A stretch of DNA of 64,000 bases from Aplectana chamaeleonis. Its lineage: Eukaryota; Nematoda; Chromadorea; Rhabditida; Cosmocercidae. A program made the translations under genes and the position numbers. The first letter of the stretch is position 1. Each line of letters starts with the position of its first letter. Below the pieces are notes generated by a model, which was not told the origin of the DNA, searched no databases, and saw only the letters and a list, made by a program, of their open reading frames with translations. Location: the NCBI GenBank assembly GCA_029168955.1, contig JAPDOI010000115.1:1686001-1750000 (forward strand), given 5' to 3'. Shown here one piece after another: positions 1-10,370 of the stretch.

Positions 1-13
1 ATCAAACTAGTAC

Positions 14-219
14 TTGGCTTCGATGTGGAGGCGCCAACAGACTGCACAGAATGAATGGCCACATGCTAAGGCACGCATTTCCAAAATTCCATCTTCAGCA
101 CATACAGCACAGTATGAAATGACAGAACCCGATCGCGAGACGGCATGAGCACCTCCTGGAGGGAGGACTCCGCTGGCTCGAAGAGTAGCTGACTCATTGG
201 CTTGAAGCAATGTTGAGAC
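14..219 (-). CDS. ari-2: Ariadne-2-like exon 4 (RING1)
   Basis: A TTTCCTAG acceptor ends at 220. The exon gives the end of the UBA-like region, a Gly/Pro/Ser linker and the RING1 cysteine/histidine set C-x2-C-x12-C-x-H-x2-C-x2-C-W. A GTACTAG donor begins at 13, and in-frame TAG at 9-7 shows that the coding sequence must leave the exon here. The rest of the gene is outside the window. Confidence 0.85.
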
Positions 220-3200
220 CTAGGAAACGACGAGATATGATCATCTACACAGAGGCAGAGAAAAACAAATGAGCTAAGATCCTCACCTTATTCCCGTCCC
301 ACTCATTGGCATGAAGCAGCATTCGGGCCAGAGAAGGAGAAATCACTTCTTTCTCAGCCAACGAAGCAACACTCTCATTTAATACCCGTTCCACCTGCAA
401 AAGTTGCTACTCTAGTGCATCCCTAGAACCTCCAGGGACAAAACAGTGGTCTTGCACTTCTCGAAATCAAACAATAACAAGCGTGCTCCAATGTCAACAG
501 TAGGTTGTAGGATGCCGACACATACCCTATCTGTTGTCGAAAAGACGAAAACGGCGGAATATGTCCGAAAATCTGTCATTAGCCCGAAAAATCCGGCTGA
601 TATCCTACCGCTGGAATCAATACAGACGAGTCGACTATACTAAAGCTCTAAATATTCAGCTCACATGCTGAAGACAGAGACGGAGCCGACGAAGCGATGC
701 TGTTTGAGTTAGAAAAACATGGTCGGGTAAGGTAGAGAAAAATACCCGGCGCGGCCGACGCGTTCGATATCTATGCAATACGTGAACGACGGGGGTGAAA
801 AAAACGTCGGGTGGGCTCGACGAGAATGAAACATTGCGCACCTCTAAAATGCTACCCACACTGCTACTTCCATTTCTTCTCTATATTCTTCTTCTTCTTT
901 GCAGCCACGTCGAGGGTACTGTCATAGGTTGAGGAACTGGGCGACCAGTAGTGGATTCGTCCATAGATCCATTATGGTCAGCGTGGTAGGTCTCACCGGA
1001 CAGCGAAATAAATGTGCTGTATCATGGCCGATAGTACCGCAGTCCGGACAGACATCAGATTTGCTGCTGTCGATTTTGCTGACGTAGGACATGAGCATTG
1101 ACGAGTGACCGCAGCGCAACGATGCCAGTGTGCATCTAGCCCTTCTTCCAAGTTGAGTCTCGGATTCGCAGACTGGGGGCGGTACTTCTCCTAGTATAGG
1201 ATTCACCGCCGCCTTCTCAAGATGACACCGTACGAACTTGGTGTGCTCCTCGCGCAAAAGACGGAGTCGTTCTTGTTGTGAGTCGTGCCATCTCTGCAAG
1301 TTAACTTTGCATGGAGCATCGGCAAATGGCATTCTTTTGGCTCTCTCTCTAACGGGGTTAAGCACTCTCCAGGACGGGTAGTTTGGTTGCTTAATAATAT
1401 TGATTCGTAATTGTTGGGCTTGCAGCTGACAGTGCTCCTTCACAGGCAATAGACGGGCTTCGGCATGCAGATGCTCGACTGGGGAACTCTTTGCACATCC
1501 GGTGGCAATGCGAAGAGCGGCATTTTGTACGCGTTGCATCTTAAACCAGGAAGATTCTGAAACTAGATGCTGCCAAACCGGTGCGGCCTATTCCATGGCT
1601 GGCTGAAGAATCGCCTTATACGTCATGAGTATCGTTTCCTTGCTGCTACCCCATGAGGTACCGCCTAGGGCCCTGAGAACATTGAGTTTGGCTTTAACGA
1701 CAGCCTGCTTCTGCTCGGTAATTTTATGAAACTTGAGCGACGGATCGAGCACAAGACCGAGCAGTTTTGGAAATCGAGCAGCAGGCAGACGGTCTCCATC
1801 CCACTCTACCTCCGGATGAGCTCTGTGCTCGGATGGGGCCGTTGTGAGGACGGATACTGATGATTTTGATGCGGAGATCTTTAGCTCTTGTCGTCGAAGA
1901 ACCTCCTCAGCGTCTTCAGGTACTCGTTGATCTTGGTGGCGGCTACCTTTATATCTCGGTCTCGACACATGATTGTTATATCATCGGCGTAGGCGACAGT
2001 CTTGATATCCTGTGGTGGTTCAGGCATATCTTCTAGATACAGACTGAAGAGAGCTGGTGATAAAACACCGCCCTGGGGGACTCCAGCTGCCATAGGAATA
2101 CTGTTGGAGACATGGTTCTGGAACATGACTCTTGCCCGTCGACCTTTGATAAAGGCCGATATCCAGCGCTTTTGCCACGGTGGTATTGACGACTCCAAAA
2201 TGTTTCTTGACAGGATTCCTAGGTTAACCGTATCGAAAGCCTTGGTGAGATCCAACGCGACAGCAACAGTTCTCAATGGCTTCAAAGCGTTGAACCCGTC
2301 GATTGCATAGCTAGTAATTTCTAGCAACGCAGTAGTTGTAGAATGCAGCCTTTTGAACCCGTGTTGAAACAATTGTTTCTCGTTATGCTCTGCTAAATTC
2401 TCCACAATGAGCTTTTCGACTACCTTAGCGAAAGGTGACATCAAGCTAATGGGTCGATAACCCTTTACTGACGACTGAGGTTTGCCTGGCTTCGGCAACG
2501 GGATGACGTTGGCTGTCTTCCAGTTTTGGGGAATAATGCACGAGCTGAATGAAGTGTTAATCACATCAACGACGAGTGGGAGGATCTCAGTCGGGAGCTT
2601 CTTCAGTACAGCAGGACAAATGCCGTCGGGACCGACAGCTTTGGAGTTCCGCATGTCCTTTATGATCTTCTCTACGTGCGCCACAGTGTACGCATCGGCC
2701 GTGCTCATGAGCGGGAGGCGGCACAGCTCTCTAATTGTCACTCTATTCTGCGGACCACGCCGTGTACTTGTGACAAAGAAGCTTTTTCCAAGAGAGTAGG
2801 CGGCTTCCTTTCCCGCCTTGAAAACGTTATTATCAAATTCAATGGTGGATACGGTAGCTGGCGAGCTCTTTCCAGATAGCTTCCGTAGTACCTTCCACGT
2901 AGTTGCACTGTCCGCCTTGAAATCCAACTGTCCCGTGAACTTTTCCCATTCTTCTTTCTTGTGCCTGTCCAGATCTTTTCTGATCTCGTCATCGAGTTGA
3001 GCAACGACAGGGTCTAGATGGTCGGCTGCTCTCCTGGCATCTCTAGTCCTAATCTTTTGGAGAATTTCTCTGGTGACGTTTGGATAGAACATCTTAACGC
3101 GGCCAACAGGAATAGCCGCCTTCATGGCCCGGCGGATTACATCAGACAGGTGGTGCTCTTTTTGATGCACATTGCCGTTCCACGGATAGTCAGCCGCTAG

Positions 3201-6200
3201 GCGGAGCGCAACCTCGCTGAACAGGCACCAGTCTGCTTGGCCTAAATTGAGATAAGAACGTTGTCGAACACCAGAATAAGGAGCAAGAGAATTTGAGAGA
3301 TCGATGTGCACAAAGACAGGAATATGATCACTAGACAATGTAGTCGAGGTAGACCATGAGCAGGTGTTTGAAAGGTTGGAAGAGACAAGAGTTATGTCTG
3401 GGCTAGAAGATCGGCCGTTGGCAGGGAGGCGAGTGGGCTGATCAACGTTTAGTATGACCAGGTCGCACTCCTCCGCCCATTCCTCGACGTCACTTCCTCT
3501 AGCATCAGAGCCAAGAGACGAGCAAAATGTATGAGCATTAAAATCGCCCGCAAATATAGACGAAGATGAGAGGGAGCAGTCGTAAAGCTGCCTGAGTAGT
3601 AGAATAGGATCATAGGATGGAGGGCATGATGTGGTAGGGGGAATATAGATGTTGAAGAGAGAAAGGGGAGTTTTAAGGGGGAGATGGACCGGGAGGTACT
3701 CGAGAGTACCGTCCGTGGGAGTGTTAGGTATGAGGTGTGAGGGAAGAGTAGATAATACAAAAGTGGAAACCCCTCCGCCAAGATTTGACCTTGGAGCCTG
3801 GTAAGAAGTATAGCCCGGGATATTGGGATGAGGATTTGTAGGGGATGGAGAGAGCTTGGTTTCCTGAACCATGATCACGTCTGGATGGTAAGTACGTGCA
3901 AAGAGAGATAGCTCAGAAAGCTTGCCACGAAGGCCGTTGAAATTTATATGTACAATGGAAAGGGGGCGATAGGAGTTTGAGGAATCAGAGTTGGTAGGTG
4001 AGGAGCACAAAACACATCGAAAAGAAGAGTTATGATGCCTCACAGAGCAGAGACCCGAACAGGAGAGATGCACCCACCTTTGGCATCCGAAGCACTGGAC
4101 GCTGGTATGTCTCCTGGTAACATCCTTGCCGCACGTGGCGCATAGGTACTTCTGAGCGGGTCCAGGATTCCTCTCCACGCCGGCCCTTTGCAGGAGAATC
4201 CGAAGGAGAGCTGCGGCCGGCCAGCACCTCTCCCATGACAAAAACCCTCTTCGTGGAGGGGATGACGTCGGTTTGCACGGAGATGATCTTCTTTCCTCCA
4301 CACTGCCACGGCACGAACGTACGACATCTCGGCAGCTCTATATTCTCCTTCACTATTTATGTGAACAGCTGCAATCCTGTTGGCCTCGTAACCATCATCA
4401 TCATTTCTGGTGGGCTCCAGTCGGCCACACCGGTTGTTTTCCTCGACCTCACACGACCATGTTTTTCTAACGTATCGACCGGGCAGGTCACGGCGACTCA
4501 CAGCAAGCCACACAGCGGGTTTTTACACCCCGTTTTCAATGCCTCCCATCTACATCGACCGGGCTAGCCACGTCCTTAACCAACTATGACAGGGGCCTTA
4601 CCAACAGGTTGGTGGCGGGGTAAAAACTCTTCGGCAGCACCTGCTATCGCCGGGCTGCTTCAAAAAGAGCGGATCAATCTGCTGTCAACATTGGATATTG
4701 CGCGAGAAAACAATAACAATAATAACAAATGAAGGGGAAATCTCGACGAAAATTACCTGAAAGACATTCAAGCACTCGAACTCGGCATCTTCCGACTCAG
4801 GCTTCTTTATCTCCTCGGCATCAGCATTCATGTCATCGTCATAGTCATCATAATAATCTAAAATGATACTATAAAGCCCAAAACAGGAAAAAACAAATGA
4901 ACAACAGAGACAGTGTTCTTATTACCACCACGATTCAGACTTATTTTCGTGCTCAAATTTGCCTTCTCAGTGATTATGGTATGATGGCGATCATTGTATA
5001 GAAGATTCCTGGTTAAAACTGCGCCCACCCGGCTACATGTCGGAAGGCTTTAGAGCTTGACGACAGTTCACTGACATGAAGCGGTCGCGCTTCTAGGAAA
5101 TCTGTGGCCGTATTCATGGAACCATGGGAGCCTCCCGGAAAGGTTTTTAGCCCCTGCCTATGTGTGCGGAAGGCGGAGTTCGGACCCTCCCAGTAGACTC
5201 CCGTAGTTTCATGAATACGGCCACTATACCACCGCTGTCCTAGACCCTGCACTCACTTTTTTTCATGCAAGTTCTGTACAGGATTTAGCAAGGCTATGCG
5301 GTTCCGTTCTCAAAGGAACGACACCCTTCCAACTTCCAAGTCCAAAAAGAATGGTCCCTTTCCAACCTTGGCGACCCTTCCTCCACGCAACCTTCAAACA
5401 AGTCCAATTACTTTCTCGAGTGACAGTAGATATCCTTTGTTTTCCTCTCACATTCACGCCACTCGTGGAAGAGGACTCCGAATAAAACCTGGTGGGGTTT
5501 TTGTGTGAGCTGGTCTGAAGGGGACTGCCATATTTCCTCCAAAAGTATACGTTTAGCGTTAGCTCGTGCGTAACCTCCTCGGATCTTGCCCCGACCTCTG
5601 TCCTGCAACAACGGCACCGTGTACATGAAGCCTATGTACTCGCGTTACAAAGCCGGTCGCTGCCCTCAGTTACAGATCTGCTATTGGTCAAATTGAATTT
5701 GACTTGGATTGAATTGAATTTGCGACGTGAATATACCATGGGCCTAAGCCTGGTTCTGAGCATCTTTATAGGGGATAAAACCCACATTAGCTCCAAACGA
5801 GATATCTTCTTTAGTTCCATAGATCGGCTGACAGAATGAACGACAGAAAGCATATTGATGACAAGGGTTGCCAAACTTTGAGCATTTCCCAACAAAACCT
5901 ATAGCTATGCATTCTGTAGCCTCAAGAAAATTTCACGACGCAATCTTATCCAGGGTCGGGCTCACGCTGTGACGATCACAGAGAGGAGCAGCAGCTTCAA
6001 ACAGGGAAAAGAAAGGAGGGGCCGAAGACCCCGCATGAATTTCGCGGCTACGGAGAGTGAGGCCGCATCTTTCACGGGCCGATCTTAGCGAGGGGGACAA
6101 GCGTGGTTGCGAAAGCTCGCAGCGGTGGATGGGGGGGTTACAAAACTGTAGCCCGAAAATGAAGGTTATGGTGGAGGTTGGCAAAAATTTCGGTCCAAAA

Positions 6201-8415
6201 ACGAAAAATGGTGAAGATATTCAAAAATTCTCGAAATTTCTGGTCACCAAAGAAGAGAATCGTAGCATCGCTCTAGTTTTAGACGCTTGAGCCCAAATAC
6301 GGAACAAATTTTCGGCGTCTGGCAATAAGTTTGGTCATCAAATATAAGCTGCCGAGAAATCGCGCCTCGGGGAGGTCGCAAAAATTTTCAATGTCGGAAA
6401 AAAATTCGATGGTGAGGGCAGTCGCTCCGATTTCGATAAATTACGCAACGCCCCGCTTGACCCTGACCGTCATGCCTTCCCTGGTCTTACCTTGGAGGGG
6501 ATGTTGTCACATTGTCAAAATTAGCGCAAATTCCATCACTAACAAGGGAAGCATACAAAGCGTCTGTCGCATGAGCGAAAACGAATTAGATTGTTATTAT
6601 CTTCTAGGCATCTACAGTAAAACTTCGGGTTAACCGTCCCGAGCTGCTGGTTCCAAGAAGTTCTAAGCGTTTTTGAAGCTTTACGAAAGGGTAAGGGTAT
6701 GGTGGGGATACCCGGGAAACATATGGCTGCGGACTACAGCAGCCCGCGCGCCTGACGCATGCGCCGATCGATTGCCACATTTCTCGCGAGAGCACACGAC
6801 GCAGCGCAGGCAGCAGAGAAACTTTGAACAAACTACCTTGTACCCACCGTAATCTGCCGCAACCTGTCAAAAATCGATAAAAAAGACCTCAGCCTTGCGT
6901 TGAGCACTTCAAATAACCTCCAGAGAAACGATTTGATTCACATCTGTCGTAGAACTCCGGAAGCCATCAAAAGTCGCGCTTTGCCCCTAAATTTCCCCCC
7001 AAAGGGAGCTTTAAACGATTGGAGTCGGACACTTTGTAAAATCGACAAATAAGCCCCACATTCGTAATCAGCACCCCCAAACAACCGCCAGGAATAATTT
7101 TGAGTAAATCTGAACATTTGCATTGAACGCATTTAGAACCCCCTAATTTGGAGAAATAAATGCCCAGCCAAATATCCGTGCCAGCTAAAATACTATTACT
7201 CTCTTCAAAGTTCGACAATTGTGATTTCACCCAAACTTTGTCCAGGGGGCTATTCTGGGATGCGTTCCAAAGATGTCCCCACAGTTCCACGGGAGGAGAC
7301 AAAAAGCCTTCCCTTGAACATACTTGTTTCCCATGACTACCAATTATAACTGCAAAATGCTACTCGAGTCAAATTGCTTCCACACCGCCATCCATGGAAA
7401 CCCTTTGCCATGGGACTGCTCTTGAAACGCACCCCTGGGCGCTCAACACGATTATGAGGTCCGCTTTCAGATTTTCGAAAGACAACGGATCGTTTTGAAT
7501 GGTACAAAAGAAACGACCGATTCGAGCTTATAAAGTCACAGGAGGAGACAGGAGTACGAGGCAGGATTATTCCCTAAACCGGTCAATAAGCAACTTCCCA
7601 GAGGGTGAAGAGACCTCGGCTAATTGACCAACAGAGGGATAAACCCCGCCCCGTACTCCAATCTCCCCCCGTACCTTTCCTAACTTCTTGGAACCAGCAG
7701 CTAAGGACAGGATACTGCACAGTTTGACTATAAATGCCCAAGAGATATAGACTATAAAACCGCGAAATTCTCATGGTTCCTACGCGTGCTGGTGCGGAGC
7801 GGAGAATAGAGACAGCGATTCGTGGTTACCCCAACTCTACCCATAGAAATGGAAAGATTCATCCGTGAAAATCAAAATTTCTTTCTTTATCAGATATGTG
7901 GTAACGTTATCACTCGTAATTTCCTCGAGATTCCATGGAATTACAGTTTTCTGAAAGCGGAATCTTCCATTCTTCACTACGATTTTGAGTGGCCCCCTCA
8001 ACTAGTTTTGCACCCATTACAAATCCTTTCCGCGGATAAGACAGACGCTTCGTATACTTCCCTTGCAAGCTTGATTGGAAAATGAACACGAAGGATTTCG
8101 TGTTCATTTCGATATTCAGCTATGCTAATCCTCTGAACAATTGTAAAATCAAATACCACTTAATTACATTTATCTCAGCAAATGAACGACGGAAAAAAAT
8201 GTTTTGATGAAAGCGCAAACGGTACCACCAACAATCATGATAAAATTAGTAATCTTCCGACCCTTTTCGTGAAGATGTATAACTACTAAGCCGCTTTATA
8301 TTCTCCTGATATCAAGTGTAATTTCACGTGCGACTGAGACTTTAACGGGAAGAAAAGTACAATACTCACCGTCTATGTCATCGTCTGCGGAATCATACAA
8401 ATCATCGCCGTCCAT
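14..8415 (-). CDS. ari-2: Ariadne-2-like RBR E3 ubiquitin ligase, first four coding exons (partial)
   Basis: Four exons on the minus strand join in frame: 8415..8370, 4857..4757, 394..287 and 219..14, all with AG/GT borders. The joined product begins with about 30 very acidic residues (D/E/Y rich), continues through a UBA-like segment (about residues 45-95), and reaches a RING1 with ligands C122, C125, C138, H140, C143 and C146 followed by W147. That order, and the Y-C-A-V-C start of the RING, match the ARIH2/ari-2 branch rather than ARIH1. The family transfers ubiquitin through RING1, IBR and a catalytic cysteine in RING2 and is activated by neddylated cullins; IBR and RING2 would lie beyond the left edge. 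Introns are about 3.5 kb, 4.4 kb and 67 nt, and the large ones are filled with repeats. The last exon ends at a GT two bases into a codon; reading on meets a stop at once, which supports the donor. Confidence 0.85.
287..394 (-). CDS. ari-2: Ariadne-2-like exon 3
   Basis: A TTTTGCAG acceptor and a GTGAGG donor flank exactly 36 codons. The helical, leucine-rich peptide aligns by eye with the UBA-like region of ARIH2, including its H-x-N/H-x-W core (residues about 79-82 of the joined protein). Confidence 0.85.
922..1968 (-). pseudogene. CR1-like LINE polyprotein, C-terminal part (thumb and Cys/His tail)
   Basis: Continues the LINE protein in the next frame after the frameshift near 1886. One in-frame TAG at 1590-1588 interrupts it; reading across that codon gives continuous homology-like sequence (alanine/tryptophan-rich segment, then the helical region shared by CR1 and Jockey elements). 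The end carries a C-x2-C ... H-L-F-x-C-P motif typical of the C-terminus of this LINE group. The stop codon at 924-922 is close to the 3' tail. Confidence 0.75.
1881..4301 (-). pseudogene. CR1-like LINE polyprotein, N-terminal 806 codons: 2A-like, PHD-like, endonuclease, reverse transcriptase
   Basis: In order: a hydrophobic stretch then a 2A-like motif G-V-E-R-N-P-G-P at residues 41-48; a PHD-type finger (C54, C57, C70, C73, H78, C81, C96, C99); an APE endonuclease (about 113-335) with N120, E147, G-D-F-N-A-H at 252-257, S-P-D at 300-302 and S-D-H at 324-326; and a reverse transcriptase (about 550-780) with motif A aspartate D684, the V-P-Q-G-G block at 741-745 and Y-A-D-D at 771-774. The catalytic residues look intact. 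The frame opens with GTG and has no ATG before the 2A motif; the nearest upstream ATG (4327-4325) is in another frame, so the true start may be lost or shifted. A one-base loss near 1886 ends the frame just after the reverse transcriptase palm. Confidence 0.85.
4757..4857 (-). CDS. ari-2: Ariadne-2-like exon 2
   Basis: A TTTTAG acceptor ends at 4858 and a GTAATT donor begins at 4756. The exon encodes a Tyr/Asp-rich stretch, then an acidic linker and the start of the UBA-like region. The 101 nt complete the codon begun in exon 1 and end in phase 0. Confidence 0.85.
5104..5224. repeat. 121-bp fold-back MITE
   Basis: Inverted termini beginning GTGGCCGTATTCATG pair over about 28 bp around a short loop. 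It lies in ariadne intron 1, has no coding capacity, and shows no clear target duplication. Confidence 0.7.
5225..6529. other. Intronic sequence without recognised features
   Basis: Part of ariadne intron 1. Only short open frames with no recognisable motif are seen on either strand, and no RNA gene was found. Confidence 0.5.
6530..7770. repeat. Dispersed repeat family X, copy 1 (with an inverted partial copy at its right end)
   Basis: 6530-7300 shares long stretches with 41130-41800 and 49370-50230 in the same orientation: the 'aacaagggaag...gcgtctgtcgc' start, the 'gctggttccaagaagtt' block, and the later 'accgtaatctg' and 'cgtaatcagc' blocks. At 7560-7770 the first blocks recur inverted, so this copy looks like an element with long inverted ends. 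No coding capacity. It is intronic to the ariadne gene. Confidence 0.6.
7771..8369. other. Remainder of ariadne intron 1
   Basis: AT-rich intron sequence up to the donor of exon 1. A short perfect hairpin lies at about 8086-8111 (aacacgaaggatt / inverted). No other feature was found. Confidence 0.4.
8370..8415 (-). CDS. ari-2: Ariadne-2-like exon 1 (start codon exon)
   Basis: ATG at 8415-8413 opens 15 acidic codons plus one base, then a GTGAGT donor at 8369-8364. The phase (1) matches the acceptor of the next exon and recreates an Asp codon across the junction. No spliced-leader acceptor is obvious immediately upstream. Confidence 0.8.
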
Positions 8416-8753
8416 TTTGGGTAGTAGAATTGGCAGAAGAAGTTGAAGACAAAAGAGAAGAAACAGGGGTGGAAATGACGGTGATAACGGGCCTCGAGGG
8501 GTTTCAGCCGACTGCGCTCACTGAACAGCGAAAAATCGATCGAGGCCCCAATTACACACGGCACACTACACGAAGACGCCTAATTTTGCGGAAAACCATT
8601 TCTGGATTCAGGAACACAAATGTGAACCGCTGAGACATATAGGGAGCAGTGATAGAGGTAGGAAAATATGGGACTAACTGCCTTGAAAACAGAAACAGCA
8701 CAAAGAGGAAACAGCCCGTCCAGACAACTCACATGTGACCGGGAGCGGATGGG

Positions 8754-8787
8754 CACGTGCTGGATGACGTCACCAATGTCTGATTGG
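8754..8787 (-). promoter_or_regulatory. Candidate ariadne promoter elements: E-box, CRE and paired CCAAT boxes
   Basis: Within 34 bp there are CACGTG (8754-8759), the CRE palindrome TGACGTCA (8765-8772), CCAAT (8773-8777) and an inverted CCAAT (8783-8787). They lie about 340-370 bp upstream of the ariadne start codon. Clustering of four known activator sites in non-repetitive sequence supports a promoter role, but no transcription start can be seen. Confidence 0.4.
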
Positions 8788-8924
8788 TATCATCCGGCAT
8801 GCCCCTATTATCAGACGTTCCTTGCGTTACTGTAGTATGTGAGCTGCAGGCTGGATTTGGACAGCTCTATTGGATCGCAATGAAACGCCCAATACAATTT
8901 TCCATGCTTTTCCAAAACATTCAC

Positions 8925-9300
8925 ATCCTTGCGTCCATATGGGAGTGAAATTCACATCCGCAGTTGCAGACAACCGCTGTTGCAGAACGCAACTCGAAGA
9001 CGATCGTGCCAGGACCCCCGCGTGTTCAATCGTCGTTGTGACATGATTATCTTCGAGCTGCGTACGGGTGATCGTCGTAGTGTATTCCAACCGCAAAAGA
9101 GGCGGGGAAAATCAGTGTTAAAAAGTCCAATCACGCGCTCGGCTCCTTCCCGTCCATCCAGTTACGCGCGCCGCTCATCACCGTTTCCCCGCCTCTATCG
9201 CGGTTAAAATACGTTACGACCATCACCCGCTGCGTACTGCAACAACGGCCATCCGCAACTGCGAACAGGAATTTCGTTCCGATAGGGAAAGTACATATCC
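8925..9300. repeat. Degenerate interspersed repeat related to 18365-18500
   Basis: Two segments here (about 8930-9070 and 9220-9290) and one inverted at 18365-18500 share the block with 'tgcaacagcggttgtctgcaa' and a following 'gaatttcactcc'. The open frames they share are short and interrupted, so I treat them as non-coding repeats. A second small repeat, beginning 'gtgagcggaatt' and rich in 'ttccgatttcc', is shared between 9427-9500 and (inverted) 18045-18150. Confidence 0.5.
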
Positions 9301-9638
9301 CGATTCTGTTTTTTTTCTGTATTCGATACTGTGGGGAGATTCGTAGAGTAATTTCGCACCCTCGTCAAAATTTCGCTCATCCATGGTTCCAACACATTTG
9401 GAAAAATTACTGGACGCTCACACCAGGGGTGAGCGGAATTCCGATTTCCGATGTTTTTTGGCCTTCCGATTTCCAGAAAAAAAAAACCGAAAATGCAGAA
9501 TAATTCGGAAATATCCACGAGATTAGATTTTCACGAATTTCCTTGCTAAATCCCTAGAGGGTTATTTCGGACGCTAAATTCGAATTTGAGGTCCGTTTTC
9601 ACGTTTCACGAAGCCAGGGTTGATTGTATTTATGATCT

Positions 9639-9790
9639 AGTTCCGCAATCGCGTTCAGTCCGCAAAGTCTCATTATCACAATCGTAGAAGCGAAGCGGTT
9701 GTTTTGAGAATGATTCTAGTAGAATTTTTCAAAAGCAACCGCTTCGCTTCTACGATTGTGATAATGAGGACTGAACGCGATTGCGGAACT
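9639..9790. repeat. 152-bp palindromic MITE, copy 1
   Basis: Starts AGTTCCGCAATCGCGTTCAG and ends with its reverse complement; the arms contain 'gaagcggttgtttt' and pair almost completely. A second copy of exactly the same length lies at 51529-51680 with the centre inverted. No coding capacity and no clear target duplication. Confidence 0.85.
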
Positions 9791-9796
9791 GAACTA

Positions 9797-10370
9797 TACT
9801 TAGAAATTGTGGTGAGCGCGAAGCGCTCACCAGATTTGGCTTTGATTCGCCTTCGCGCAACCCACTGATCTCAGTATCAGGGTCCAGAGTAAACGTAGGA
9901 AGACCGTTCTTTTTGCATTTAATACACTTTAGAAAGGTGAATAACTGTTCAAAAAATGGTCCGGAATGGTTACCTGAGATTCGAGAAAAAGTGTCAAAAC
10001 CACGTCATTTTGGTCGAAAAAATGTTCATCTCCTTTTTTTCAGTTGGCGTTCACGATCTTGTTGGAACACTTATCGTTGAGCTAGAGAGCTCATTTTTGG
10101 CCAGGAAGCTGGTTTTGTTTGCACCTAGCTCCTGTCAAATTTTGAAGTTGGTAGCTCAATTTTTGCGGAACCTCAAAATTGAGGGTAAAGAAAGACAAAA
10201 ACGCGTAAACATGTTATTAAAAACCAACCGACGTTTGCTTATTCGTAAAAATGAACTAGTGAAATAAACACCGTTACTGATAGGCTTTTGCTCAGGATTT
10301 GACGGGGCAACGCTTCAATCAATACGGCGGGATCTCGGAAGTACTTTTTGAAACGCCGCACGGTGTGACT
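9797..10370 (+). mobile_element. Array-flanking module, copy A
   Basis: Begins with a perfect hairpin (GGTGAGCGCGAAGCGCTCACC type, about 9811-9831), then a conserved block with TTTTTTTCAG (ending 10043), a 'gcggaacctcaaaattgaggg' hairpin (about 10165), and 'gaactagtgaaa...gataggcttttg'. The same blocks in the same order occur at 19736-20300 and (truncated) 21213-21680. In all three places the right end runs into 42-bp repeat sequence. The terminal hairpin recalls Helitron or Helentron 3' ends read on the minus strand, but a CTRR end is not conserved between copies, so the class is uncertain. Not coding. Confidence 0.65.

Larger units (their letters stand above)
880..4680 (-). mobile_element. 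CR1-like non-LTR retrotransposon (LINE), degraded
   Basis: One element on the minus strand inside ariadne intron 2, in the gene's own orientation. From 5' to 3' it has an untranslated leader (about 4680-4330), a long frame with PHD-like zinc finger, APE endonuclease and reverse transcriptase, a C-terminal Cys/His cluster, a short 3' UTR, and a GAA-rich tail (about 880-905) in place of poly(A). Short 3' repeats instead of poly(A), and a PHD-like finger ahead of the endonuclease, are typical of the CR1/L2 group. The frame has one frameshift (about 1886) and one nonsense codon (1590-1588), so this copy is dead. The exact 5' end and target duplication were not resolved. Confidence 0.85.

Noticed and set aside
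9797..10370. Firm assignment of the array-flanking module to Helitrons
   Set aside because: A terminal hairpin is present, but the CTRR end and 5' TC are not conserved between copies and no Rep/helicase was found.
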